A stretch of DNA of 64,000 bases, taken from positions 26,264 to 90,263 of the forward strand of contig NC_018228.1 in the NCBI RefSeq assembly GCF_000227135.1, read 5' to 3'. This document shows positions 37,703 through 48,277 of this stretch, one piece after another; position 1 is the first letter of the stretch, and each line of letters begins with the position of its first letter. The notes beneath the pieces were generated by a model. That model had not been told where the DNA came from. It saw only the letters and a list, made by a program, of their open reading frames with translations, and searched no databases. The position numbers and the translations under genes are program-made. The stretch comes from Leishmania donovani. Lineage: Eukaryota; Euglenozoa; Kinetoplastea; Trypanosomatida; Trypanosomatidae.

Positions 37703-40471
37703 TCAAAAGCTAGAGCGGCAGGATGCGAAGTCGGCGGAGCTGCAGCCATCGCTTGCCCGCCCCCGTGCCACGGCTGCTGCTGCTGCCGACAAAACGGCGT
37801 CGTCGGCGTGCGCAAGCGAGTCGCCCAGCAGGGATAATGGCGACGGCACCATCTCTGCGTCATCGCCTGCAGTCACCTCTGTCGGACGTGGGGCCGCCAG
37901 TGATGCGCTCGTGCAGCCCTCAAACTGGCTCATCAGTGGTGTCGTCGTCGTGGCACGGCTGGCAGAGAGAAGCGACGGAAACGGCGAGTTACTGCGATGC
38001 TGGGTGCCCCGCAGCACGGCCACCGGAGATGTCGCCGGCATGTTCATGCGTGCAGCCGCGTCGAACGCCTCCACAGGATTCGCGGAAGCGCCGCAGCCCT
38101 CTGTGGCGACATGTACGGTGGCAAGCGTATCCTCTATGTCGACGCGGCGGCGCCGAGGAGCATCATCGTTGCTTCCTGCGCCATCTGAGCGGCTGCGCAC
38201 GCGCGCCAGCGCCTGCTGGGACAGCGATGCTTGCGATGGCGGTGGCGAGACAGAGCCTGAGCGCCACGTGCGCTCCGGCGAGGCCGAAGGCGAGTGCGCC
38301 AGCTGCGCTTCGTCGCGGCCCGCCGCGTCCGCGTCCACCGCCTCCGTCAGCACGCATGCGTTGTCGCTTACGTCATACACACCGTCGATCCTTCGGAGCT
38401 CCTCGCGCAGTTGCGCGCGGACGCGCCCGGGGTGCAGCAGCTCCAGTTGCTCCGCTGTGCTTCTCTGCTCACCGTCGTCCATGGCAAACATGTTGCGCAG
38501 CTGCAGGCGCGTGAAGTATCGATAGAGCTCGCCACCAGCATCCGGTGTCGGGGGCCGGCGGCCCTCTCCGCCGCCGCCGCCGCAGCCCTTCATGGACTGC
38601 AGTGCTGCCATGCGCTTGAAGATTTGGTTGCGGTACACCTTCTCCTCAACCGTGCCACACGTTACCAGGCGAAAGACAACAACGTCGCGCCGCTGGCCAA
38701 TGCGGTGGACGCGGTCGATGGCCTGGGCATCCGCAGACGGGTTCCAGCTGATGTCGAGCAGCACCACCGCCGAGGCGGCGTTGAAGGTGAGCCCGACGCC
38801 GCCGACCTGCGTCGTGAGCAGACATACCCACACGCCCGCGTCGTTGTTGAAGCGTTCCACCTCGGCGCAGCGGCGCTCGCTCGGCGTGTTGCCGTCCACC
38901 TGTGTGTGCGTCAGCCGCCACTCCTGCAGGAGGAAGCTGAGGAGGTGCAGGAATCGCCTTGAGCGCGAAAAGACGAGCGTCTTGCGCTGCTCCGAGACGC
39001 AGCGCCGGAGCAGCTGCAGCGCCACCCACAGCTTCGCGCCGCCAAAGACATCGCCCATCTCTGCCACTGGCGCCTTGTACGGGTTGCGCGAGAGAGCCGC
39101 TGCGAAGGCCTCGTCGAGGAGGCTCAGCCAGGGATGGTTGCAGATCTGCGACAGCATTGTAAGTAGAAGCAAAGGATTCGTCCGCACAGTGGCGGCAGCT
39201 GACGAGTCACCACCGCCTAGGCTGCTCTTTTCCATGACCACACCATCCTCATCAGTGGTGCCCTCCGTCAGGTCCACGTCCGCAGCGCCTTCACGCGCGG
39301 AAGCCACCTCCTTCGAATCCAAGAAGGCCGCATACAGCTGCTGCTGCACGTCTGTCAAGCGCACCCACACGACGACGTCCTCCTTGCTACTCGACAGCAC
39401 TTGAGCGGCGACGTCCTTCTTCTCCCGGCGAAGCATGAAAGGGCGGATGGCGGCCTGCAACTTCGCTAGCTCGCTCGAGGCGGCCTCGCGCTGTGCCGCG
39501 CTGGCGTCACGCTCGTTGCCGCGCAGCAACGTCGCGCTGACGGCGTTGAAGTTGGACTTGTCCATGTCGAGTATCGACCCATCGAGGAAGCGGAAGATGC
39601 TCCACATGTCATCAAAGGTGTTCATGAGTGGCGTGCCTGTCAACGCGATCTTGTGACGCGCCGCAAGGGTCAAGGCGCTCTTGAAGACGCAGGTGTTGGG
39701 GTCCTTTATGAGGTGCGCCTCGTCCAGCACAACGTAGTCCACGAGGGTGACGCTCATGTCGGCAGCGTCCTGCCGCAGCACGCCATAGGTCGTGAGCAGC
39801 ACACACGGCAGTCCATAGCGCAGCTTCCTCCACCGCGCCTGCCGCTTCTTGCGAGGTTCATTGTGGATGACCTCGACGACTCGCGTGAGCGACGCGCCGC
39901 CCCACTCGGCGAAGGCGGCCGTCCATATGGAGACTAGCGTCGGTGGGACGACAAGAATCGTTGTCTTGATCATCTGCCGCGCGTAGAGCTGGCCAAGAAA
40001 GGCGGCCACCTGCACCGTCTTGCCGAGACCCATCTCATCTGCCAGGAGACAGGCGCGGGACTTGCAATGGCGAGAATAGAGCCACTGAACGCCTGCGCGT
40101 TGGTGCGGGTAGAGTCTTGCGTCCACGTCTGGAGGGAGGGAGAAGGGCGGCCCTGACGTGGGCGGCGGCGGCGACGTCTCAGTAAACGCTGACGCTGCAC
40201 ACCGAGCGTTCTGCTCGTCGTCTGAATCGCTGACATTGCGATGACAGCGGCTGGCGCTCACGTTACCCGCCTTCTTAGTCGCCGCCGCCGTGTTCACGCG
40301 CGTCTCCTGCAGCGTGCCTGCACGCGGCTCCCGGGATACCACGTGCGGGGATGTCGGAGAGGAAGAGGTGGTGGCTGCGGCTGTGATGCAGCAGCTGGAC
40401 TTGGCGACGTTGCCGCGCGGCGCGGACGGCGTCCAAGAGAGAAGATCGTCCAGGAGGTCGTCGTGCTCCAT
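37703..40471 (-). CDS. SNF2-family DNA-dependent ATPase, ERCC6/Rad26 or ERCC6L-like
   Basis: A 922-residue SWI/SNF-type translocase. The ATPase lobe shows motif Q/Ia start (LYPHQRAGVQWLY, 120-132), Walker A DEMGLGKT (145-152), DEAH box (250-253) and LTGTPLMN (277-284). The second lobe shows TTQVGGVGLTFNAASAVV, then SWNPSADAQAIDRVHRIGQ near 570-593. A Ser/Ala-rich, probably disordered tail of about 280 residues follows. Helicase-lobe sequence and the short N-terminus before the core are most like the ERCC6 (CSB/Rad26) and ERCC6L (PICH) branch, which act in transcription-coupled repair or on chromatin and anaphase bridges. Which one cannot be settled here. The start MEHDDLLDDLL is an acidic amphipathic helix and the only good candidate. 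Confidence 0.9.
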   Translation of the reverse strand: MEHDDLLDDLLSWTPSAPRGNVAKSSCCITAAATTSSSPTSPHVVSREPRAGTLQETRVNTAAATKKAGNVSASRCHRNVSDSDDEQNARCAASAFTETSPPPPTSGPPFSLPPDVDARLYPHQRAGVQWLYSRHCKSRACLLADEMGLGKTVQVAAFLGQLYARQMIKTTILVVPPTLVSIWTAAFAEWGGASLTRVVEVIHNEPRKKRQARWRKLRYGLPCVLLTTYGVLRQDAADMSVTLVDYVVLDEAHLIKDPNTCVFKSALTLAARHKIALTGTPLMNTFDDMWSIFRFLDGSILDMDKSNFNAVSATLLRGNERDASAAQREAASSELAKLQAAIRPFMLRREKKDVAAQVLSSSKEDVVVWVRLTDVQQQLYAAFLDSKEVASAREGAADVDLTEGTTDEDGVVMEKSSLGGGDSSAAATVRTNPLLLLTMLSQICNHPWLSLLDEAFAAALSRNPYKAPVAEMGDVFGGAKLWVALQLLRRCVSEQRKTLVFSRSRRFLHLLSFLLQEWRLTHTQVDGNTPSERRCAEVERFNNDAGVWVCLLTTQVGGVGLTFNAASAVVLLDISWNPSADAQAIDRVHRIGQRRDVVVFRLVTCGTVEEKVYRNQIFKRMAALQSMKGCGGGGGEGRRPPTPDAGGELYRYFTRLQLRNMFAMDDGEQRSTAEQLELLHPGRVRAQLREELRRIDGVYDVSDNACVLTEAVDADAAGRDEAQLAHSPSASPERTWRSGSVSPPPSQASLSQQALARVRSRSDGAGSNDDAPRRRRVDIEDTLATVHVATEGCGASANPVEAFDAAARMNMPATSPVAVLRGTQHRSNSPFPSLLSASRATTTTPLMSQFEGCTSASLAAPRPTEVTAGDDAEMVPSPLSLLGDSLAHADDAVLSAAAAAVARGRASDGCSSADFASCRSSF

Positions 40472-41386
40472 GTGGCCTTTGGTATCTGTAGTTGGTGCGG
40501 GGGACGGAGGGCACGGCTGTCAGGCACGACCGTGAAGAGGGCGCTCCTTATCGATGACCGCAGCCAAAGTGAGAGGGCGACAGAGACAGGCAGGCAGACC
40601 GAGTGGGNNNNNNNNNNNNNNNNNNNNNNNNNNNNNNNNNNNNNNNNNNNNNNNNNNNNNNNNNNNNNNNNNNNNNNNNNNNNNNNNNNNNNNNNNNNNN
40701 NNNNNNGGGTGAGTGGGGAGGGGGGTGATGAGTGGGGAGGGGGGGGGTGAGTGGGGAGGAGGGTGATGGGTGGGGAGGGGGGGGGGCGTGCAGCACAGCA
40801 AACGATCACGTAACGCATTATCAAGACCAGCAGCGGCGCGTGATGCAGCGCACCCACCGTCGTCATGGGCAAGGCGGCAGGCAGCGGCCCTGAAGTGGGT
40901 TAGCGTTCCCCTTTCCATCGCCCCCGCCCTTGTCTTTTCGTTGTGGTCGTCGTGCGTGCGCGTGCGAAGCGGTGCCCTGATGGAATATGCTCGGGCACAA
41001 CGCTCACCGTATGTGCATGGCAACGTGTGTAGCAGATGTATCGGTGCGCGCTGATACGCGTTTTACGTATGCGTGTGCGTGTCTGAAGACCGTGTGCTCC
41101 GCTTGCGCGGGCATCTCTTCCCCCACCCTCCCCCCAACTCCCACCCTGCGGCGCCATCCAGTGGGTGATTTACGTGCATGACGTCACCCCGAACCTCCTC
41201 CCCGCTACCCGGGCTCGCTCTTGCTACTGGCTTCATTGGCCGGGGAGAGGGAGGCCAGCGGCGGAGAGTCTGGGCAGGAGTAGCGGCAGTGATACAGGCA
41301 CACACCTACACGCGCGCGCGCTTCCACGGCGCAGCAACAGACATACACGTGAAACACCACCGCCGTGGAGCGCCGCTGCCTCACCT
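40472..41386. other. spacer with GGGGAG minisatellite and gap
   Basis: Bases about 40707-40792 are a degenerate repeat of a unit close to GTGAGTGGGGAGGGGGGTGA, adjoining an assembly gap. No gene is supported. Confidence 0.7.
40608..40706. other. assembly gap (99 N)
   Basis: A run of N at the edge of the G-rich minisatellite. Confidence 1.
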
Positions 41387-43879
41387 TCAGCCGCCGTCCT
41401 CGCTGATGGGCAGCAGGCCGTTGTCGCGGATGTAGGAGGAGCGGATGTGCAATGTCGACCCGCGGAAGCGATGTACCCCGTAGAGGGCGTTCAACTCTAT
41501 CGTCGAGGCGATCACCCGCACCTCCTCCCCGGCGCCGCCCTCGAGGAAGAGCCCGTTGCCGCCGTTGTTCATGACGCTCGACCCCTCCAGAATGCCCACG
41601 CCACCCTCGTAGACGACGATGCCGTCCGTCTTGTTCTCCTCCAGCGTCGACTCGTGCACGTAGAAGGAGGACTGCAACACACGCAGTCCCGCCTCGCTCT
41701 TCTTCACCTTGGACTGCCGCACCTCGACGCTGGCGCCATGGTGCACGTAGATGCCTGCGAAGCCGCAGAGCGAGATGAGGCACAGGTCCAGCGTGGCGTG
41801 CGTGTGCGGCCCGGCAATGACGACGCCGCCGCCAGCGCCACCGTAGAAGTGGCAAGCCGTCGCCTGCAGTGCTGCGCCGTCGCTCACCGAGAGCAGCGGC
41901 AGTGGGGGTGCGGTGGAGAACGAGGAACGCGGGGCAACGGAAGCTGCGGCGCCCACCCGTGCAGCGGCCTCCGCCTCCGCCCAATCTCCCTGCACGAGCA
42001 CGATGCCTTTCAACTCCACCCGACTGTAGGCGCCGCGGATGCGGAGCGCCGGCGCCAAGTCCGAGGAAGGCCGCAGCACCACCGCGGCGCCCGGGTACGC
42101 GCTCGTCAGCTCCACGTGTCCGCAGCCCTCCAGCACCAGCTCCTCATAGTACACGCCAGGCTGCAGCACGACGCAGTCGCCACTTCGCAGAGCCGCGCAC
42201 GCGGCGGTGTAACGGTTGGACTGAGAAGACGGCGTCCACGTGTGCACTCGCCTGCGTGCGAGCGGCGACGGCGGCGATCGCAAGACCAGTGCACCACCGT
42301 GCATGGGCGGAGAGGTCGGGGGCCGCGGTGGCGTGGCAGCGGGAGAGCATGCGAGAGGTGAGGAAGAGCTGCGTTGGCCAGCAGGCGTCCTCATCGTCGT
42401 GGCCGCAGCTGACGCACGCGGCACCGCTCCTCCTCTGCTATAGCGCGGCTGGGACGGCGTGTGGGGCGAGTGCCCGCTGCGCCTGCCCTTTGGCGACGTC
42501 AGTGGCGAGACGGTCGTCGTGCGGTACGTCGGAGAGCGGCTTCCGCCGCCGCGATCACCAACGCCAGTCACGCGCTCCCCGTCCCGCCATGCCGCCCGCG
42601 GAGGAGGAGAGGCGGACGACGATCGCAAGGGCAAGGTGGAAAACAAGGGAAGCTGGCGGATGCCTCGCACACATGAAGAGCGCCGATGGTGGCTGGAGAC
42701 CGTTGCATCGGCGTGGTCCACATCGCGACTGTGGACAGGAGCGGCGGCGGCAGCAGACGGTGTTGGGGAAGACGCTGCACAGTGCACCGGGACGGGCACG
42801 ATCGTGGCCGGGTGCTCCATATGGGTCTTCGACGAGGAGGCACTGATGTCAATGCCGCGCGCCGCGCGCTCAGCGTTGCCGCCATGACTGCTGCCACCAC
42901 ACCAGCGATTATGCCCGTGGCTACCGCTGCCGTGGGGAGGCCCGCCGGCGCCACGTCGCATCTGCTCGGCGTTGTCCTTCCTGCCGCAGGTAGTGTGGTT
43001 GCCGTGGTGCGGCGGTCGCTGCGGCACTTCGACGGCAGCTCGGCGCTCCTGCGACTGGGGAGGCGCCCGTGACGGCAATGGGCCCTCGGACGTCGTCAAC
43101 GCTGCGTCTGCCAGATGCTCCTCCTCCTCTGCAAGCAGCAGAAATCGGCTGGCGCACTGAGAGAAGAAGTTCAAGAAGACGGCGGTGTGTCGCAGCAGCT
43201 CGGCTAGCTCCCTGCTGTTGATGCTGTTGTTGTATCTGCCATCATTTCGGTCGTTGTCCACCTCGAGCGCCGACGCCTCACGGCTCTGACGCCACGGTAG
43301 CCGCGGAGTTCGCGACGCCGGTGACGGCGCGGGCGCGGACAGCATCGCCATGCGCTCGGCCAGCCGTCCAACGTCGACAGAGCGCAGCTGATCAATCAAC
43401 TGCACCATTTCGCGGTGGCGTTGGTGGCGCGCTGCAGCAGCGGCAACGGCGGTGGCCGTAGTGGAGTGCTCCGTCGCAGGGCTGCCGCTGCATGAGGGAG
43501 TGATGAGAGCTCTAAATGCCGCCGCAGGCGCCGCGTCACCAGATGCGCTCTCTGCGCATGGCGCATCAGCAGTTCGAGACGGCGAAGGAGCGGGAGCGGG
43601 TGTCGACGAATCCGTCTCGTCCACCGCAGCAGGTGCAGCAGCTGCTGCTTCGACTGTTCGAGAAGTCGTCTGCCGCGGCAGCACCTCTGCCCACGACACA
43701 GCGGAGCCGCCAGCGAACGATGAGTCGGTCGACACACCGTGGCGAGCGTACTTCTCTCGCAGTGCCGTCATCATGGCGTGCTCGCGCCCTTTGAAGCGCT
43801 CCGCAATCTCCTCGATGTCCTTGAGGCGCCGTGGGTTGTAGGTGCGGTAGAGCTGCGCCAGCTCCTCTCGCACATCCAT
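41387..43879 (-). CDS. right-handed beta-helix repeat protein with kinetoplastid YNP N-terminal motif
   Basis: An 830-residue protein. It opens MDVREELAQLYRTYNPRRLK, followed by FKGREHAMMTALREKYARHG, an N-terminal helical motif (YNP, KGRE, L-x-x-KY) that recurs in many kinetoplastid proteins. A long Ser/Pro/Arg-rich middle follows. The last 280 residues form stacked parallel beta-helix coils: CVVLQPGVYYEELVLEGCGH, then repeats such as HATLDLCLISLCGFAGIYVH, VEVRQSKVKKSEAGLRV, YVHESTLEENKTDGIVVYEG and EGSSVMNNGGNGLFLEGG. This is the NosD/F-box-11/pectate-lyase-like fold. In eukaryotic intracellular proteins it is usually a binding scaffold; catalytic residues are not evident. The start matches the N-terminal motif. 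Confidence 0.8.
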   Translation of the reverse strand: MDVREELAQLYRTYNPRRLKDIEEIAERFKGREHAMMTALREKYARHGVSTDSSFAGGSAVSWAEVLPRQTTSRTVEAAAAAPAAVDETDSSTPAPAPSPSRTADAPCAESASGDAAPAAAFRALITPSCSGSPATEHSTTATAVAAAAARHQRHREMVQLIDQLRSVDVGRLAERMAMLSAPAPSPASRTPRLPWRQSREASALEVDNDRNDGRYNNSINSRELAELLRHTAVFLNFFSQCASRFLLLAEEEEHLADAALTTSEGPLPSRAPPQSQERRAAVEVPQRPPHHGNHTTCGRKDNAEQMRRGAGGPPHGSGSHGHNRWCGGSSHGGNAERAARGIDISASSSKTHMEHPATIVPVPVHCAASSPTPSAAAAAPVHSRDVDHADATVSSHHRRSSCVRGIRQLPLFSTLPLRSSSASPPPRAAWRDGERVTGVGDRGGGSRSPTYRTTTVSPLTSPKGRRSGHSPHTPSQPRYSRGGAVPRASAAATTMRTPAGQRSSSSPLACSPAATPPRPPTSPPMHGGALVLRSPPSPLARRRVHTWTPSSQSNRYTAACAALRSGDCVVLQPGVYYEELVLEGCGHVELTSAYPGAAVVLRPSSDLAPALRIRGAYSRVELKGIVLVQGDWAEAEAAARVGAAASVAPRSSFSTAPPLPLLSVSDGAALQATACHFYGGAGGGVVIAGPHTHATLDLCLISLCGFAGIYVHHGASVEVRQSKVKKSEAGLRVLQSSFYVHESTLEENKTDGIVVYEGGVGILEGSSVMNNGGNGLFLEGGAGEEVRVIASTIELNALYGVHRFRGSTLHIRSSYIRDNGLLPISEDGG

Positions 43880-45220
43880 GGCTACGCCCTTTTTCAGTCG
43901 CCCTGCATCAAAAGACAATGTAAGTCTTAGCCGATCTATCTCTAGCGTCAAGTAGTCGTGCACGTGTTGTTTGCTCGTGTGTCGATGTATGCGTGTGTGT
44001 GGTGTGCCCATGCGCGCACACACACACACACTTGTCTGTGCGTGAGCGATGGACAGAGGTCGAGAAGAGATGCGCATGAGGGAAGCGGTGTCACGACGGT
44101 GAAAAGCATCCACAGAACGGCACATGCAGAGACCAGACACAGACATAGATGCAGATGCACGCGCAGTGGCAGCCATCCCGTAAGAAGGAGCGCCACATCT
44201 TCTCTCTCTCTTGTGCGAAAACGACGTCCATGAGAAGGGGAAGAGGTTCAGCGGACGGGTCACACACGCACCGTACACACGTCAAGCACACCCGCATGCA
44301 AGTGAAGCAACGCGACGCTGCATCAGTACGCGCGTGTCTGTGTGTCTCTCTTGGCGGGTGGGTGGGTGTGTGTGCGCGCGCTCGCACTTGTGAATGGGGC
44401 CATTCTTCAAGCGCGTGAGGTGGTGCAGGAGCATGACAACGACGAAGACGACAATGATAACGGGTGGGCACCTCCGCAAAAGTGGGCGATGGCTGTAAAG
44501 CACGCGGGCACCCGTGTGTGAGAGAGAGACGCGCTAGCGAGTGCGTGGAAGGGGTGCGTGCATGCGGATGAGCGCGTCGGGGGGGGGGGACATCGAGGGA
44601 GGCAGCGGGAAGGAGCAGAGGATAGCAACGCCAGCAGCCACTCTCACAAACACGCACACGCGCACACACGCACACATATACATATACATAGGCGAACAGA
44701 GAGAGACAGCAGAGACAACGAAGCAGTGGCGCCTTCCGACCCGCCATACTGGTTGGCAGAGCATGTGCAGACGACATGGAACAGCAGGCAACACTGAAAA
44801 ACAAAGACGAGGCGGAAGCAGTGCATCCGTGTGCAGGTCTTCCCTCCCCATACATGCTCACGCCGGCCCTGGAAAAACTGAAAGAAGAGAAAGAGACCGT
44901 GGGCGTACACAGCAATGAGGAGAGAGGCAGGGGGTGCTGTCGGAGGTACGCCGTGTGGTTCTCTCCCCAATGCCTTCCCGTTGTCTCTCGCCCTCTATAT
45001 GGAATCCACGCGCCATTACGTGCATCGATGTGTGTGTGTGTGTGTGTGCATGGGTGCACGCATCATCCCCTTTCCAGACCTCACGCAAGCAACTGCCTGT
45101 CTCTCGCTCTTTGAATCTATAACTCTATCGCAAAGGCAGCGCATACCAGCACGTCCCAACCCCTTCCTCCATCCCCTCAGCAGCCACCACCGCGCAGCAG
45201 CAGAGCTAGTCGCGAGCGCG
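43880..45220. other. spacer between the beta-helix and enkurin genes
   Basis: Short (CA)n at 44016-44031, GT-rich tracts and a G-run near 44579-44589. No gene is supported. Confidence 0.5.
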
Positions 45221-46096
45221 CTAGCACAGCGGCATGAAGAGAGTCCCTTTGGTGTTGTACTTGTTGCGTGTCGTCTCGATCTGCCGCAGTTCCTCCTCGA
45301 TGGCGCGCCGCCGCTGCTGGATCGACTGCGTGTCGAAGCGGATGGGAATGCGGGCCAGCTGTCCCTCCAGCTCCTGCTGCCGCTCGTCCAGCTGGCGCAG
45401 GGTGTCTGCCTTCTCCTCCTCCGAAACGCGGCGCTGGCCAGCAGGAATGAGAGAAAGTTGCCGCTGCTTCTCCGCCTCTGCGGCGATCGCCTCCTTCTCT
45501 GCCGCCAGCTCTGCCTTGCGTTGCTGCAGGTATCGAGGAACCCGTGCCCGGTTCGGTGCGACCACCCCACATGATGCCGCACCACCTGAGATGTCCGAAG
45601 TGCCGCCACCACCGCCGGACGCCGCACGGGCCCCTGGCGCGCGCGGTGGCCCAAGACGCCCCGACGAGCCAATCGGTGGCAGCGCGCCGTTGACACCACG
45701 TCTGGCGACATGCGAAGCGGCCGGCGTGGATGCAGACGCACCGGAACGCGGACCTGTGTGGGAGGTGGAGTTAGCAGCGGTATCCTCTCGGTAGCTGAAG
45801 GACCGGCTCGCCTCCTCGTCGCACTCCCGCACGTACACGCGAATCTGCACCTCGTCGGATGCGCCACGGCTGCCACTCGGCGCAGCGGCACCACTGCCAG
45901 CTCGTCCGTAGCCGTGCGAGCTGACGTGGTCGTATTGGGCCTTTGTCCGCCGCAGTTCCTCCTCCTCGCGCCGTGCCACCGCGTCGTCCTGCATGCGGCG
46001 CTGCCGGTTGAGCGCCTCCTGCTCACGAATCTGCATCCGGTTCAGCTGCGCCGCATTTTGAGGCATTTTCGTCGCCAGTGCGTCTCTCGTTCGCAT
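45221..46096 (-). CDS. enkurin-domain protein (axonemal/flagellar)
   Basis: A 291-residue protein with a basic N-terminal coiled coil (residues 15-55), a Gly/Ser/Ala-rich middle and a C-terminal enkurin domain (about 186-282). The domain begins VPRYLQQRKAELAAEKEA and continues through VSEEEKADTLRQLDERQ, LARIPIRFDTQSIQQRRRAI and IETTRNKYN, matching the family order VPKYL-x-x-RK, then LSDEER, then a D-T-x-x-x-x-x-RK helix. Enkurin is a microtubule inner protein of the ciliary axoneme and binds calmodulin through its C-terminus. This fits a flagellated protist. The first Met is used; a second Met 10 codons later (MPQNAAQL) is equally plausible. Confidence 0.85.
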   Translation of the reverse strand: MRTRDALATKMPQNAAQLNRMQIREQEALNRQRRMQDDAVARREEEELRRTKAQYDHVSSHGYGRAGSGAAAPSGSRGASDEVQIRVYVRECDEEASRSFSYREDTAANSTSHTGPRSGASASTPAASHVARRGVNGALPPIGSSGRLGPPRAPGARAASGGGGGTSDISGGAASCGVVAPNRARVPRYLQQRKAELAAEKEAIAAEAEKQRQLSLIPAGQRRVSEEEKADTLRQLDERQQELEGQLARIPIRFDTQSIQQRRRAIEEELRQIETTRNKYNTKGTLFMPLC

Positions 46097-47377
46097 AGAG
46101 TAAGAGGTTCAGCACGCGTACACAGAGAGAGAGTGGCGACGGCGGCTTTCCTCGTCCGTCTTTTGGGAAAGGGAAGGAGGACGGATACGCGTCTGTCTGT
46201 CCGTGTGTGTGGAGGAAGCGAAAGAGGAGGACACAGGAGGGGGAGGAATGGTGCGCGCGCGCGCGTTGAGAGTGTGGGCTAGACTGTGCGGTGGAACTAG
46301 AGAAGCGAAGTGGCTGCGCATACACGTCTGTGCGTTCGGGGTTTGCACATGTGTGCTCGTGTAGTAGTGGGCATGTGACAGGACGGTCGGGAGGTCGGGA
46401 GAGAGATGGCGATGACCAAGAGACCGTCTCTCTCCATCCTCCATCCTGAAATAGCACGTGTTATGATGAGATGGTGCGTCGAAATCCGCACAGTGTGCAC
46501 ATCAACGAAGCCTGCGAGAAAGGGTGGGTGGAAGACAAACACAACAGCAGCGGCGCCAACAAGAGATGCATAGGCATCCATACAGCCAGTATGCGCATCT
46601 GTATTTCGCTCACCAACCGCTTCTTCCCATCCTCCTCCGCTCTCACCGACATCCCGCACCGCCGCTTTTCTCTTCTGCCGCCTTCCTTATGCGCCACGCA
46701 GTGCGCATGTCGTGTGTGTGTGTGTGTGTGTGCAGCAAGATCGTCTTCTGACAGTACGCGAGAAGTGGATGTGTGGTGGGCCGCCTGCTGCTTCTCCTCC
46801 GCTGATGTGCCCTTCTTCGCACTCGCTTGAAGCAGCCCACTCTCTCTCTCCCTTGGCGTCTCCACTACGGTTAGTCGGAATACGTGGCCGCGCGGTCTAC
46901 CGATCTGTGCGCGTGCCGCGTGTGCGTACGGCTGTGCAGAACCGAAACAATGGGCCGTCCTCGACGCTGAAGCGAGGATCAACATCAACGGTACGACGAC
47001 CGCGTCGGTGCCATGAGAGTCGGAGGAGCAGGGCGCCAGCACGACGAGGAGAACGACCACCAAGACGATATCCACGATCACAGAGAAACACAAGCACACA
47101 AGCGACGGCGAAGAGGCTGGGCCAGAGAAAGCAAGACACGAGATGAAGCGGAGGGACACAAACACACACACACACACCTTCTCTACCAGAAGAAAAACGC
47201 CTCACACGACCGCGTGCGATGCGGTGTAGAGAAGAGACGCGGTGCCACGCCCAGGAGGAAGAGGAGGACAGGACTCAAAAGTGGTTTCTACTCGGTTGCC
47301 GCTCCTGCTGGTGATTCGCGCCCAAGGCACACCCGCCCGCAGACACACACATCGAAAAGCGCCGGGCACGTCCGCGC
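46097..47377. other. spacer between enkurin and thioredoxin
   Basis: (GT)n near 46716-46732 and (CA)n near 47163-47177. No gene is supported. Confidence 0.5.
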
Positions 47378-47701
47378 TCACGACTTGTTCGCCTCCTCTC
47401 GTATCTTTGCCTTCAGCTGCGCTAAGTCTGCTCCGATAACGTAGCCGAGCATCTGCCCCGCCCTCACCAGCATGAACGTTGGCAGCTGCATCACGCGGCA
47501 CTTGGACACGATTTCCGTGTTGTTGTCTGCGTCCACCTTCGCAAACCGCACATTCGCAAACTCATAGGTGAGCCTGTCCAGATCCTTCTCGATGGTCTTG
47601 CATGGGCCGCACCACACCGCGCTGAAGCACACGACGGTGAGCGTGGGATCGTTCGCGATGTCACGGAACTGCTCCACGCCATACACCTCCGTGAAGGGCA
47701 T
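47378..47701 (-). CDS. thioredoxin
   Basis: A 107-residue single-domain thioredoxin with the classical WCGPC active site (30-34), an Asp-containing KVDADNN strand end (55-61) and the cis-Pro in QLPTFML (Pro74). The length is standard and no targeting peptide is visible, so it should be cytosolic. In trypanosomatids thioredoxin is reduced by trypanothione or tryparedoxin and not by a thioredoxin reductase. The sequence around the site (SAVWCGPCKTIEKDL) is ordinary. Confidence 0.93.
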   Translation of the reverse strand: MPFTEVYGVEQFRDIANDPTLTVVCFSAVWCGPCKTIEKDLDRLTYEFANVRFAKVDADNNTEIVSKCRVMQLPTFMLVRAGQMLGYVIGADLAQLKAKIREEANKS

Positions 47702-48251
47702 CTCTCTCTCTCGGCTTAGCGCTTATTCCCTCTGCGGGCACTCCGCTGTAGTTGCGTAGGTGTGCGTGTGTTTCTGAGGGGTAAGAATCGACCATGCATC
47801 AACGACTGCGCAGGATTGTACCTGTGTGCAGGCGTCTGCGAGGCTATGCAGGCTCACGCAGTCGCGCGAGCCGGAAGGTGCAGGGGGGATAGAAAAGGTA
47901 GCTCGTCGCTCACGAAGAGAGGTGGAGAGCAGGGTGCCCGTTGTTGCCGTCGTCTTCCTCTTCTGTATGGCCCCTTCCTCTCTCGCTCGCCGTTCCCCTT
48001 TTTGGTGTGCTCCGCTGCCTTCACAGGCACCTCTATGTACACACCCACGCCGGTAGAGGCGCCAAAATCGCGTGAGCGGGAGAGAGCGAGCGAGAGGGGG
48101 CTAATGGGCACCAGCACAGCCGCACCTCCGTCCGTTGTCGTCTACGTGTGTACGTTGCGCGTGCGCTCCTTCTCTCGCGTGACCGCCACCTTCGTCCGAA
48201 ATCTCACTTCGCTTCTATTCCCTTTGTTTTTTTTTCGGGGGGTGCTTTCAT

Positions 48252-48277
48252 GGGGGTGGGTGGGTGGGTGGGTGGGT
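48252..48277 (+). repeat. (GGGT)n tract, potential G-quadruplex
   Basis: Six consecutive GGGT units on the plus strand, an ideal four-tract G-quadruplex sequence. Confidence 0.85.

Noticed and set aside
46461..47177. Minus-strand 238-codon frame with hydrophobic start
   Set aside because: Low-complexity Cys/Val/Ser sequence over GT-rich spacer; it has no conserved pattern and sits where the thioredoxin/enkurin spacer is expected.
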